Shown: piece after piece, positions 11,411 through 20,158 of the stretch
Position numbering within the stretch: position 1 is the stretch's first letter
Layout of the letters: every line of letters begins with the position of its first letter
Source: Thiocapsa sp. KS1
GTDB lineage: Bacteria > Pseudomonadota > Gammaproteobacteria > Chromatiales > Chromatiaceae
DNA length: 50,426 nt
Assembly (NCBI RefSeq): GCF_001499735.1
Contig: NZ_LN848257.1
Span: 3,417,487 to 3,467,912, forward strand
Direction: 5' to 3'
The notes under the pieces: model-generated
The model's database searches: none
Seen by the model: only the letters and a program-made list of their open reading frames with translations
Told to the model about the DNA's origin: nothing
Position numbers and translations under genes: made by a program

Positions 11411-11896
11411 TCAAAGGTCTCCGCGCTCGTGCACGACGCAGAGTGCGCGCTCGGCGTCCAGGACAGCAAGATGGGGAAGCGGGTCCAACCCCGCGACGAC
11501 GACAAACTCGGTGAGCTGGTCGCGGACCATGTCGCGCAGGGCCTCCGGCTGCCATGGCTTGGCGACATAGCGGTCAAGTTCGGCCTCGTTGATGGCGCGG
11601 ATGGTGTCGCTCTGATCCGCCTGGCCCGTGACCAGGACCTTGCGTGTGGCCAGGGTCCGCTCGTCGGTCGCGAGGTCGATCAGGAAGTCGACGCCGCTGG
11701 TTCCGGGCAGGCGGTGATCCGCCATCACCAGCGCGAGCCGGTCGCCTGCCGCGTCGATCTCAGCGATGACCTCCAATGCTGTCGGCACATCCTCTGCCTC
11801 CTCGATGCGGACATGGCCCGCGAACACCGCCAGGTCGCGTCTGAGCGCCTCGCGGACCGAACGCTCGTCCTCCAGAATCAACAGTGCCAATCTCAT
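11411..11896 (-). CDS. Single-domain response regulator
   Basis: 161 residues: one receiver domain and a short tail with no DNA-binding output. The acidic pocket is in ILEDER (Glu9, Asp10), the phosphoacceptor is Asp60 in MADHRLPG, and the conserved Thr90 (LVTG) and Lys113 (VAKPW) are present, so it should be phosphorylatable. The start overlaps the kinase stop (ATGA), which indicates translational coupling and makes the adjacent kinase the likely donor. The tail (LTEFVVVAGLDPLPHL, then VVHERGDL) resembles the linker after receivers in chemotaxis- or diguanylate-linked proteins, but no output domain follows. It probably acts through protein contacts, perhaps on a distant target. Confidence 0.9.
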   Translation of the reverse strand: MRLALLILEDERSVREALRRDLAVFAGHVRIEEAEDVPTALEVIAEIDAAGDRLALVMADHRLPGTSGVDFLIDLATDERTLATRKVLVTGQADQSDTIRAINEAELDRYVAKPWQPEALRDMVRDQLTEFVVVAGLDPLPHLAVLDAERALCVVHERGDL

Positions 11897-13869
11897 GTCT
11901 CGATGTCCTCGTCGTCGGGTGGTCCGTCCACGGGCAGCACCAGGGTCACCAGGGTGCTGCCCGGCTCGGAGCGCAGGTCGATCGTGCCGCCGTGGGCGTC
12001 CACGATCCGCCGCGCGATGGCGAGCCCGAGCCCGAGCCCGTAGCGGACGGCGCCTTGTTTGGTCGTGAAGCGCGGCTCGAAGACGTGCGGGAGGATATGC
12101 GGATCGATACCGCGCCCGTTGTCTCGGATCTGCACGCGCACATGCCGCAGGTCCGGCGTATCCGTGATCAGCTCGATGCGCCCGCCTCCGCCGCGGTTGT
12201 CCCCGAGTGCGTCGAGCGCATTGGCCAGGAGGTTTGTCCAGAGTTGCTCGAGCTCGCCGGGGTGGCAGCGAATCGGCGGGAGATCGCCGTAGCGACGCAC
12301 GACCTCGACAGCGTGGAGCCGATGCGCCATCAGACGCAGCGTGTCTTCGAGACCTGCATGTACATCGATCCCCGCGACGGGCTCGCCCTTGGGGCGGGCA
12401 TAGGCGCGCAGGCTCGTCACCAGCTCGCACATCCGCCGCGAGGCGACCTCGAGGTTGCGCACCGCCGAGCCGATGCCGGCGACCGCCTCGACCAGGTCAA
12501 GGCTCGACGGATCGGCGGCAAGCACGCGTGCCCGGTCGGGATCCTCGATACCGGCGTCGAAGAGACGCTGCGCCAGTCCGGTGTCGCCCAGGGCGGCTTC
12601 GAGCCTCCGGCGCGCCGCGCGCTCCTCGCGCGTGCTGCGGGGCGTGCGATCCCGCTCGGCTGCGAAGATCTCGCCGGCAAGCCGGCCTTGCGGATGGCTC
12701 GCCAGCACACGCTCCAGATCCTCGCCGACATAGGTGGTCGCACGCAGCATGGCCGCGACCGGATTGTTGAGCTCGTGGGCGATCCCGGCCGCCAGCTCCC
12801 CGAGCGTGGCGTAGCGCGCCTGCTCGACCAGCTCCAAGCGGGCCTGCTCAAGCTGATGCAATGCCTCGGAGAGCTGCCGGCGCTCGCGCTCCAGGACATG
12901 GTTGAGCTGAGTCTTCTCGACCTGGAGCTGATCGGCGCGTCGCAGCCGTTTGGCCAGGGCGCGGATGGAGACCGCCGCCATCGCCGCACCGAGCGAGGCG
13001 TCGACGGCCAGCGCGCGATCGAGCTGCTCGAACGAAAGATGCACGACCTCCACCTCGGTGGTCGCACGCGCGGTGAAGAAGGCGCGCTGCTGCTGGGCCA
13101 GCGACAGCAGACCGACGACCGACCCGGTCGAGTCGTGGTGCAGACGCAGATCGCCCGCGGCGGAGGCGTGATCGAGCGCGACCCGGCCGCGCAGGACGAC
13201 GAGAACGGCGTCCACGTCGACGCCCTCGTGGATCAGACGCGTCCCGGCCGGCAGGAGCAGACGCGGGCGCGAGCCCAGCACGCGCTCGACCCCGGCGAGC
13301 AGTTGAATCGCCACCTCTTGGGTGTCGAGCTCGAGCAGACGCAGCAGATCGCTCTCGGGCTGGGCGACCGGGCGACCGTCGGCGGCCACCAAGGCGCGGG
13401 TCCGCGGGTCGGCCGGTCGGTGCACGCTCAGCCAGCGGACCGTTTGAGCCCGCGCGTGCCAGGCGAGGATGCCTGGTGACCCCGGGGTCGTAATCACGGC
13501 ATGCAGCCGGTCGCGGTCGACCGCCAGGGACAGATCATCGTGCCGCGCTCGGTCGGTCAAGAGGAGGATGCTCGCTCGGCGCAGGACCGCCTGCTCGTCC
13601 AGGACAGCGATCCGCGTGTCCGTTGACTCGGGCGAGGCCGTCATGAGGACCAGCGGCACGACCCGATCGGGATGGGCGGCCACCAGGGCGCAGGCCGCCG
13701 CGACATCGGCGGCGCAGACCACCTCCGCGATGTCGGTCACTCCGCGGGCCACCTCCTCCGCGATCGCGGCGGCCAAAGGCTCGGGCGCCACGATCAGGAT
13801 ACAGAGGGGGGCGAGCCGATCGCCCGTTCGCGGCCGCTCCAGTCCAGTGCGATCGGCGGGCCCGGTCAC
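11893..13869 (-). CDS. Soluble sensor histidine kinase with cyclic-nucleotide-binding-like domain
   Basis: 658 residues. GTG 13869 overlaps the permease stop as GTGA and is the only start that avoids reading through the permease. Order: residues 20-140, a degenerate receiver-like domain (CILIVAPE, then LLLTDRAR); residues 200-300, a cyclic-nucleotide-binding-like fold (RLLLPAGTRLIHEG, VVLRGRVAL); a coiled coil at 310-350; and the H-box at 355-370 with His365 (GELAAGIAHELNNP). An insertion of about 70 residues precedes the second dimerisation helix. The ATPase domain then shows an N-box (LLANALDAL), DNGRGID and GLGLGLAIARRIVDAHGG. No membrane helix is present, so it senses a cytosolic cue or the permease itself. 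It is translationally coupled to the permease upstream and the receiver downstream. Confidence 0.92.
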   Translation of the reverse strand: MTGPADRTGLERPRTGDRLAPLCILIVAPEPLAAAIAEEVARGVTDIAEVVCAADVAAACALVAAHPDRVVPLVLMTASPESTDTRIAVLDEQAVLRRASILLLTDRARHDDLSLAVDRDRLHAVITTPGSPGILAWHARAQTVRWLSVHRPADPRTRALVAADGRPVAQPESDLLRLLELDTQEVAIQLLAGVERVLGSRPRLLLPAGTRLIHEGVDVDAVLVVLRGRVALDHASAAGDLRLHHDSTGSVVGLLSLAQQQRAFFTARATTEVEVVHLSFEQLDRALAVDASLGAAMAAVSIRALAKRLRRADQLQVEKTQLNHVLERERRQLSEALHQLEQARLELVEQARYATLGELAAGIAHELNNPVAAMLRATTYVGEDLERVLASHPQGRLAGEIFAAERDRTPRSTREERAARRRLEAALGDTGLAQRLFDAGIEDPDRARVLAADPSSLDLVEAVAGIGSAVRNLEVASRRMCELVTSLRAYARPKGEPVAGIDVHAGLEDTLRLMAHRLHAVEVVRRYGDLPPIRCHPGELEQLWTNLLANALDALGDNRGGGGRIELITDTPDLRHVRVQIRDNGRGIDPHILPHVFEPRFTTKQGAVRYGLGLGLAIARRIVDAHGGTIDLRSEPGSTLVTLVLPVDGPPDDEDIET

Positions 13870-15278
13870 AGCAGACCCAGAACGCCCCAGAGCGTCGGCA
13901 TCACGAGCGCCAGCAGGAGTGCACCGAAGCCCCCGATCACGACCCCGCTGACGATCATCTCGGAGGTCGGCACCTCGCCGGTCGCATAGGCGATGGCGTT
14001 GGGGGGCGTGGAGATCGGCAAGGCCATGCCGAGCGCACAGGCGAGCGCGACCATTACCCCGACCGCGGTCGGATCGATCGGCAGCCCGACGGCCAGGCTC
14101 AGGGTCAGGGGCACCAACAGGTTCGCCGCCGCCGAGTGCGAGATCACGGTCGAGAGTCCCACCGACACGCCCACCAGCAGCACCATCATGAGCGTCAGCG
14201 GCAAGGTCTCCCAAGCCACCAGCCCGAGCAGCCAGACATCCAGTCCGCTCTTGCCGATACCGGCGCCCAGAGCGATCCCCCCGGCGACCAGCCAGAGCAC
14301 CGGCCATTGCAGCCGTTTGATGTCCTCCGCGCCCATGACCTGGGTCGCGAGCAGTGCCACGACCGGGAGAAAGCCGACCGTCGAGGAGGAGATGCCGTGA
14401 AGGGGCTCGGTCAGCCAGAGCAGCACGGTGGTGCCCGCAACCAGGTAGAAGATCATCGCAGCCGGCGAACGGTCGAAGTCGGCCGAAAGCTCGAGCGACA
14501 TCGGGGTATCGGCGGCGATGTAGCGACGCGACAGGAACCACCAGGAGAAGAGCAGGACGACCACCATCAGCGGAACGGCCAAGAGCATCCAGCCGATGAA
14601 GGAGATGCCCTGACCCGCTGCCTCGAGCGCACCCAGCGCGATGGCGTTGGGCGGCGATCCGACCGGTGTGCCGATCCCGCCGATATTCGCCGCGATCGGA
14701 ATGGCCAAGGCCACGCCGGTGCGCGCCGAGCCCGCAGGCAGGGCGGCCAGGATCGGGATGACCACGGCGAACATGGTCGCGGTGGTCGCCGTGTTGGAGA
14801 CGAACATCGACAGCAGCGCCGTGATTATCATGAGCCCGAGCAGCGAGAGTCGGGCATTGCCGGCAAAGGGTCGCAGCATCACGGCCGCAAGACTGCGGTC
14901 GAGTCCGAACTTGTGGGCACCGTCCGCGATCAGGAAACCGCCGAGAAAGAGGATGATGACCGGATTCGCCAGGGTGGCGAAGTAGGTCGCCGCGGGCGGC
15001 AAGGCCCCGGCGCCGCCGACCAGTGCCTGGTCCGAGAGCATCAGGACCTGAAGCAGGATCACCAGCACGGCCGTGGCATAGAGCGGAATCGCCTCCGTGA
15101 CCCAGAAAAGGATGGCGAGCAGGAAGATCGCCAGCATCCGATGCCCGGCGGGCTCCAGGCCCGGGATCCGGATCAGGAGCGGAACGAGAAACGCGATCGA
15201 GCCCAGGAGCAGCCCGAGGCGCTGCACGAGGGTAAGACGGGGCAATCTGACGCGCGGTCGCGCAGTCACGGTCGACAT
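13866..15278 (-). CDS. SLC13 (DASS) family anion permease
   Basis: 470 residues with about 11-12 hydrophobic segments. The two repeat signatures of the divalent anion:Na+ symporter family are present: SNTATT with GTPVGSPPNA in the first half, and SHSAAAN with STPPNAIAYATG in the second. Known family substrates are C4-dicarboxylates, citrate, sulfate and phosphate; the sequence alone does not choose. In a sulfur-oxidising phototroph, organic acids or sulfate would both be sensible. It is the first gene of a coupled operon with the histidine kinase and response regulator (GTGA, then ATGA overlaps). This suggests that transport and signalling are linked, as in SLC5- or Dct-type sensor arrangements, but that is inference. 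A repeat composite ends 43 bp upstream of its start. Confidence 0.93.
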   Translation of the reverse strand: MSTVTARPRVRLPRLTLVQRLGLLLGSIAFLVPLLIRIPGLEPAGHRMLAIFLLAILFWVTEAIPLYATAVLVILLQVLMLSDQALVGGAGALPPAATYFATLANPVIILFLGGFLIADGAHKFGLDRSLAAVMLRPFAGNARLSLLGLMIITALLSMFVSNTATTATMFAVVIPILAALPAGSARTGVALAIPIAANIGGIGTPVGSPPNAIALGALEAAGQGISFIGWMLLAVPLMVVVLLFSWWFLSRRYIAADTPMSLELSADFDRSPAAMIFYLVAGTTVLLWLTEPLHGISSSTVGFLPVVALLATQVMGAEDIKRLQWPVLWLVAGGIALGAGIGKSGLDVWLLGLVAWETLPLTLMMVLLVGVSVGLSTVISHSAAANLLVPLTLSLAVGLPIDPTAVGVMVALACALGMALPISTPPNAIAYATGEVPTSEMIVSGVVIGGFGALLLALVMPTLWGVLGLL

Positions 15279-15320
15279 CGGTGAAAAAGTCCTAAATGGA
15301 TTCAGGGGTTGAGTCGGATC

Positions 15321-15514
15321 TAAGCCGCGTCCGGAGCGAGATTCCGACTTCCGAACGCGTCCGACGGTGAGTGCATCCCGGAGCTTAGGCGGTGACGCAG
15401 TTTAAAGTTCTTTAACTCCAGCGATCGCCTAAACCGCGTCAGCTCAGACACCGATGGTTCCGGCCGTGGCCGATCCAAACCGACAACCGTGCATACCGCT
15501 CCAGACGCAGTTTA
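15321..15514. repeat. 194 bp inverted composite repeat (units A and B)
   Basis: Unit A (15321-15404) runs from TAAGCCGCGTCCGGAGCGAG to GACGCAGTTTA. Unit B (15430-15514) runs from TAAACCGCGTCAG to GACGCAGTTTA. Each unit has inverted ends. Read on the minus strand, B begins TAAACTGCGTCTGGAGCGGTATGC and matches the A-type end, so A and B face each other across a 25 bp spacer (15405-15429). The outer end of B contains the ftsX TAA stop. Related copies lie at 39727-39919, 47176-47260 and, in degenerate form, 41733-41817. Confidence 0.8.
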
Positions 15515-16507
15515 GCCCGGCTCGGCGCCGCGCAGATGACGGTTCACGGCGATCCAGCTGCCGATCAGGCTGAAGAGCACGCTCCCCGAGAGAATCACCA
15601 GCATCGCCAGAGGGCCGAGACCTGTGAGCGGAAACTCGCTTCGATACAGGGTCGCCAGGCGCGATACGGGTTGCTGAAGCAGCACGACGGCAATCGTCAC
15701 GAGGAACCAGGCGGTCAGGCCGCCGAGCAGCCCGTACCAGGCCCCTGCATAGAGAAAGGGGCGACGGATGAAGGACCCGGTCGCGCCGACCAGCTCCATG
15801 ATCTCGATCTCGATGCGCCGGTTCAGGATCTCGAGCCGAATGGTGTTGCCGACGATCAGCAGGACACCGACACCCAGCAGCCCGCCGAGCAGCAGAACGG
15901 CACGCTGCGTCAGGTCGAGGATGGCCTGGAAGCGTTGCAGCCAGAGCGTGTCCATCCGCGCGAAGTCGGCCTCGGGCAGTGTCATCAGCTCGTCGTGAAG
16001 CGCTTGGAGTCGCTCGGGCGCGGAGGAGGCTGCGCGCGGATAGAGGGCGAGGACCGCCGGCAAGGGGTTGCTCTTGAGCTGCGAGAGGGCATCCTCGAAT
16101 CCGCCGAGTGCCCGAAATTCGTTGAGCGCCTGCTCGCGACTGATCAGATGAACCTGGGCCAGCTCCGGTCGAGCGCGCAACTGCTCAGCCAGACGGGCCG
16201 CCCCGGCGTCGTCGACATCTTGCTTGAGAAACAGCGAGATGGCGGCGGCCTGGTCCCAGCCGCCGGCCATGGTGCGCAGGTTCTCGGTCACGACGAAGAG
16301 CGCGGCGGGCAAGGCCAGAGAGATCCCGATCACGGCGACCGTCATCCCGGTCGGCAGCGGCGTGCGCAGGAGTCGCCCCAGGGTCGCGACCGCGCTTTGC
16401 AGATGTCTGTTCGCCCAGAGGCCGGGCAGGTCCAGCAGGCGGGGACCGCTGCGGCGGTGCGGCTTGGGCCTGGACGCCTTGGCCTTGGCCGTCTTGAGCT
16501 TGGCCAT
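15512..16507 (-). CDS. ftsX: Cell division protein FtsX
   Basis: 331 residues from ATG 16507; GTG 16513 (overlapping the ftsE stop as GTGA) would add two. The lysine/arginine-rich N-terminus is followed by a first membrane helix (TVAVIGISLALPAALFVV). A periplasmic domain follows (residues 75-185), where family members contact cell-wall hydrolase activators such as EnvC. Three further helices (VLLLGGLLGVGVLLIVGNTI and two more) fit the four-helix FtsX topology. With FtsE it forms an ABC-type complex at the septum that activates amidases. The stop codon lies inside the end of repeat unit B. rpoH, the usual next gene, is displaced by the permease-kinase-regulator operon. Confidence 0.95.
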   Translation of the reverse strand: MAKLKTAKAKASRPKPHRRSGPRLLDLPGLWANRHLQSAVATLGRLLRTPLPTGMTVAVIGISLALPAALFVVTENLRTMAGGWDQAAAISLFLKQDVDDAGAARLAEQLRARPELAQVHLISREQALNEFRALGGFEDALSQLKSNPLPAVLALYPRAASSAPERLQALHDELMTLPEADFARMDTLWLQRFQAILDLTQRAVLLLGGLLGVGVLLIVGNTIRLEILNRRIEIEIMELVGATGSFIRRPFLYAGAWYGLLGGLTAWFLVTIAVVLLQQPVSRLATLYRSEFPLTGLGPLAMLVILSGSVLFSLIGSWIAVNRHLRGAEPG

Positions 16508-16509
16508 GG

Positions 16510-17178
16510 TCACCAGGTCCCCGAGTCGTTTGCCAGTCGCCCGTCGGCGAGGGTGATGGTTCGATAGGGCATGGACATGACCAGACCCAGGTCGTGGGTG
16601 GCGATCAGGAGGGTCACGCCGACCTGATGAAAACGCTCGAAGAGTCCGAAGATCTCGCGCGAGAGGTCGGGATCCAGGTTTCCGGTCGGCTCGTCCGCCA
16701 GCACCAATGGGGGGCGTCCGACGACGGCGCGCGCGATACCGACGCGCTGCTGCTCGCCGCCCGAGAGCGCGACCGGGGTCGCCCGCTCGCGCGAGAGCAG
16801 ACCGACCTGATCGAGCGCGGCACGGACCCGCCGACCGATCTCCTTGTGCCCGAGACCGGCGACCACCAGGGGCAAGGCGACGTTGTCGAAGACGCTGCGG
16901 TCCGGGAGCAGACGATGATCCTGGAAGATCATCCCCACCTCCCGGCGGTGATAGGGGATCTTGCGTCTGGGCAGGGCGGCGAGATTGCGCCCGTTGACGA
17001 TCACCTGGCCGCGACTGGGGCGCTCGAGCAGCCCGATCAGACGCAGCAGGGTGCTCTTGCCGGCGCCCGAGTGTCCGGTGAGGAAGGCCATTTCGCCGGC
17101 CTCCATCTCGAAGCTGAGGTCGCTCAGGGCCTCGCCGCGTTCCGGATAGCGTTTGAAGACGTGCTCGAAACGGATCAC
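16510..17178 (-). CDS. ftsE: Cell division ATP-binding protein FtsE
   Basis: 222 residues, the normal FtsE length, from GTG 17178 ([12 protein letters not shown]). The Walker A motif is [10 protein letters not shown], the signature is [14 protein letters not shown], and Walker B is [12 protein letters not shown] followed by the switch histidine in IATHDLGL. It is the cytosolic ATPase partner of FtsX. Its stop overlaps the possible GTG start of ftsX, and the gene lies 12 bp after ftsY, so ftsY-ftsE-ftsX is one operon. Confidence 0.96.
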   Translation of the reverse strand: MIRFEHVFKRYPERGEALSDLSFEMEAGEMAFLTGHSGAGKSTLLRLIGLLERPSRGQVIVNGRNLAALPRRKIPYHRREVGMIFQDHRLLPDRSVFDNVALPLVVAGLGHKEIGRRVRAALDQVGLLSRERATPVALSGGEQQRVGIARAVVGRPPLVLADEPTGNLDPDLSREIFGLFERFHQVGVTLLIATHDLGLVMSMPYRTITLADGRLANDSGTW

Positions 17179-17190
17179 GGCGCCCGCTCC

Positions 17191-18483
17191 TCAGCTCAGC
17201 AAGGCGTCGAGGAATTCGTCCGCGTCGAAGGGGCGCAGATCGTCGATTGTCTCGCCGACACCGATGAAGCGAATGGGCACCTTCAGGCGGTCCGCGATCG
17301 CGAACAGGATGCCGCCCTTGGCCGTGCCGTCGAGCTTGGTCAGGGTGATCCCGGTCAGGCCGACCGCCTGATGGAAGTTCAGCGCCTGGTTGAGCGCGTT
17401 CTGACCGGTCGTGGCATCCACGACCAGCATCACCTCGTGAGGCGCGTCGGGGTCGATCTTCTTCATGACCCGCGCGACCTTGGACAGCTCCTCCATCAGG
17501 TTGGATTTGGTGTGCAGACGTCCGGCCGTATCGGCGATCAGCACGTCGGCCCCGCGGGCCGTGGCCGCCTGCAATGCATCGAAGATCACGGACGCCGAAT
17601 CCGCCCCGGTCTGCTGCGCCACGACGCTCACCCGGTTGCGCTCGCCCCAGGTCTGGAGCTGCTCGACCGCCGCCGCGCGAAAGGTGTCGCCCGCGGCGAG
17701 GATGACGCTGTTGCCCTCCTCCTGGAGCCGCTTGGCGAGCTTGCCGATCGTGGTCGTCTTGCCGGCCCCGTTGACGCCGACCATGAGGATCACTTGAGGG
17801 CGACCGGCTGCCGGCTGGCGCACCGGCGCATCGGCCGCCAGCAGAACGGCGCGCAGCTCGCCCTTGAGCGCCTGCAGGAGTGCCTGCGGATCAGCGAGCG
17901 ATTTGCGCTTCACGCGGCTCGCCAGATCCTCCATGATGCGCGCGGTCGTGGGGACACCGACATCCGCCGTGAGCAGCAGGGTTTCGAGCTCCTCCATGAG
18001 GTCGTCGTCGATCCGTTTGCGCCCGACGAAGAGCGTTCCCAGACCTTCGCCGAGCGTCTCGCGGGTCCGCGACAGGCGCTCGCGCAGTCGCGAGAAGACG
18101 CCGGGCTTTTTCTCGGCCGGCTCCTCGAAAACCGCAACGGACACAGGCTCCGGTGCGATGATGTCGGCGACAGGCGGGGGAGAAGGGCTCGGCGTGTTTG
18201 CCTCGACCGGCTGGCGTTTCGACCGAAACCACCCGACACGTTTCGGGCTCGGCTCGGTTTCGGCCGGCTCCGGATGGGCAAAGACGGCGGGCTTCGGACG
18301 AGCCGGCTCCGCCGTCGGCACGGACTGCGAAACGCCGATCGGTCCCGGAGACGCCTGATCCGCGACGGGCCGATCCTTGGCCGACGGAGCCGCCGAGCCC
18401 GATCCGAGCGACGGCTCCGGCGCGACCGGCTGATCCGACTCCGGCGACGCGGCTTTCCTGTGCTTTTTTCCGAAACCGAACAT
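17191..18483 (-). CDS. ftsY: Signal recognition particle receptor FtsY
   Basis: 430 residues. The first 125 or so form a proline- and glutamate-rich A domain of low complexity with short hydrophobic/basic patches (VGWFRSKRQP), as expected for membrane association. The NG domain follows: a four-helix N domain (SRLRERLSRTRETLGEGLGT), G1 GVNGAGKTTTIGKLA, DTFRAAAVEQL, G3 DTAGRLHTKSNLMEEL, G4 TKLDGTAKGG and the closing FIGVGETIDDLRPF. It is the GTPase receptor that docks SRP-ribosome complexes to the Sec translocon. First gene of ftsY-ftsE-ftsX, divergent from the M16 pair. Confidence 0.97.
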   Translation of the reverse strand: MFGFGKKHRKAASPESDQPVAPEPSLGSGSAAPSAKDRPVADQASPGPIGVSQSVPTAEPARPKPAVFAHPEPAETEPSPKRVGWFRSKRQPVEANTPSPSPPPVADIIAPEPVSVAVFEEPAEKKPGVFSRLRERLSRTRETLGEGLGTLFVGRKRIDDDLMEELETLLLTADVGVPTTARIMEDLASRVKRKSLADPQALLQALKGELRAVLLAADAPVRQPAAGRPQVILMVGVNGAGKTTTIGKLAKRLQEEGNSVILAAGDTFRAAAVEQLQTWGERNRVSVVAQQTGADSASVIFDALQAATARGADVLIADTAGRLHTKSNLMEELSKVARVMKKIDPDAPHEVMLVVDATTGQNALNQALNFHQAVGLTGITLTKLDGTAKGGILFAIADRLKVPIRFIGVGETIDDLRPFDADEFLDALLS

Positions 18484-18766
18484 AACGACATGCCTGAAGG
18501 GGGAGAGAAACGGCGAGGGGCAGGCGAGCGATCCGTCGAGGGTTCGACGGGTACTGCGACAAGACCGCAGGAGAGGGCGCCCCGCCCGTGTGGTCGCAAT
18601 GCTATCAGATCGCCGCGATCAGATCGCCCGGGCCTCGCCCGCCCGACCCCGGGGACCCGGGCTTAACAAACCGTCATCTCCGGGAACTACCAAGGTCCCG
18701 GTCCTGCCCTAACATTCCCCGCAGCGGCGTCTTCCCGCCTGCCGATTGCATCCGACCGGAGTCTCC

Positions 18767-20158
18767 ATGCGACGAATCCTTCTCAGCTTAATCTTGTGTC
18801 TGCCGGCCCTGCCGCTGTCGGCGGCCGAAACCGTCCACGAGCGCACGCTCGACAACGGGCTCAAGGTCCTGGTCAAGCCGGACCGGCGCGCCCCGATCCT
18901 CATATCCCAGGTCTGGTACAAGGTGGGGTCGAGCTACGAGTATGGCGGGATCACCGGGGTCTCGCACCTGCTCGAGCACATGATGTTCAAAGGCACCGAG
19001 CGGCTCGCCCCGGGCGAGTTCTCGCGCATCATCGCCGAGAACGGCGGCGAGGAGAACGCCTTCACCGGGCGCGACTACACCGCCTATTTTCAGTCGCTCG
19101 CAAACGACCGACTCGAGATCGCCTTCGAGCTCGAGGCCGAGCGGATGCGCAACCTCGTCCTGGCTCCGGAGGAGTTCGCCAAGGAGCTGGAGGTCGTGAA
19201 GGAGGAGCGGCGCACCCGCACCGACGACGACCCGCAATCGCTCGCTTTCGAGCGCTTCAACGCGACCGCCTACGTCGCCTCCCCGTACCGCAACCCGGTC
19301 ATCGGCTGGGCCGGCGATCTGGAGCAGGCGAGTGTGGAGGACCTGCGTGACTGGTACCGTCTCTGGTACGCCCCGAACAACGCAACCCTGGTGGTCGCGG
19401 GCGATGTCGACCCGGAAGAGGTCTTCCGGTTGGCCGAGAAACACTTCGGCCCCCTGAAGCCCGAGCGGATCCGACCGCCCAAGATGCAGCCCGAGCCCGA
19501 GCAGCTCGGCGCGAAGCGACTCGTCGTGAAGGCGCCCGCTCAAGAGCCCTATCTCCTGATGGGCTATAAAGCACCGGCCGCGATCGATGTTCGAGAGGCC
19601 GATGCCCAAGCGGCTTGGGAACCTTACGCGCTCGAGGTCCTGGCTTCGGTCCTGGACGGCGGCAGCAGCGCCCGCCTGGAGCGCGAGCTGGTCCGCGGCA
19701 GCCAGATCGCCTCCTCGGCAGGTGTGAGCTACAGCGCCTTCGATCGCTTGCCGGGCATGTTCATGCTCAGCGGTGTCCCCGCCAAGGGCCAAACCGTCGA
19801 GCAGGTAGAGGCCGCGCTGCTCGCGCAGATCGAGCGGGTTCAAACCGATCTCGTCGAAGACGCGGAGATGGAGCGTGTGCGCAACCAGTTGATCGCGGAC
19901 AAGGTCTACGAGCTCGACTCGCTCTTCTATCAGGCCATGATCCTCGGCCAGTTGGAGACGGTGGGTCTAGGCTGGGAGCTCGCCGACACCTATGTCGAGC
20001 GACTTGCGGCCGTCACGCCCGAGCAGGTCCGCGCGGTCGCGCAGAAGTACCTGATCCCCGAAAAGCTCACCGTCGGCATCCTGGACCCGCAGCCCATGGA
20101 CGACACCAAAACCGCGCGCGCCCCGGTCGCGCTGGAGATGCAGACCAATGTGCACTGA
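18767..20158 (+). CDS. Periplasmic M16 family zinc peptidase (catalytic subunit)
   Basis: 463 residues. ATG 18767 has GGAG upstream and opens a signal peptide (MRRILLSLILCLPALPLSAAE), so the protein is exported. The inverted zinc motif HLLEH is at residues 67-71, and the third ligand glutamate is in KEERR near 147, so it is predicted active. The C-terminal half is the usual M16 repeat (GGSSARLERELV). It overlaps a second M16-family gene by 11 bp. Known M16B enzymes often work as a heterodimer of active and inactive chains, which fits this pair. The natural substrate is unknown. It is divergent from ftsY across 283 bp. Confidence 0.93.
   Translation: MRRILLSLILCLPALPLSAAETVHERTLDNGLKVLVKPDRRAPILISQVWYKVGSSYEYGGITGVSHLLEHMMFKGTERLAPGEFSRIIAENGGEENAFTGRDYTAYFQSLANDRLEIAFELEAERMRNLVLAPEEFAKELEVVKEERRTRTDDDPQSLAFERFNATAYVASPYRNPVIGWAGDLEQASVEDLRDWYRLWYAPNNATLVVAGDVDPEEVFRLAEKHFGPLKPERIRPPKMQPEPEQLGAKRLVVKAPAQEPYLLMGYKAPAAIDVREADAQAAWEPYALEVLASVLDGGSSARLERELVRGSQIASSAGVSYSAFDRLPGMFMLSGVPAKGQTVEQVEAALLAQIERVQTDLVEDAEMERVRNQLIADKVYELDSLFYQAMILGQLETVGLGWELADTYVERLAAVTPEQVRAVAQKYLIPEKLTVGILDPQPMDDTKTARAPVALEMQTNVH

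Noticed and set aside
13870-14541. N-terminal extension of the histidine kinase to 882 residues.
   Set aside because: The extra sequence is read out of frame through the SLC13 permease gene. GTG 13869 with a GTGA overlap is the better start.
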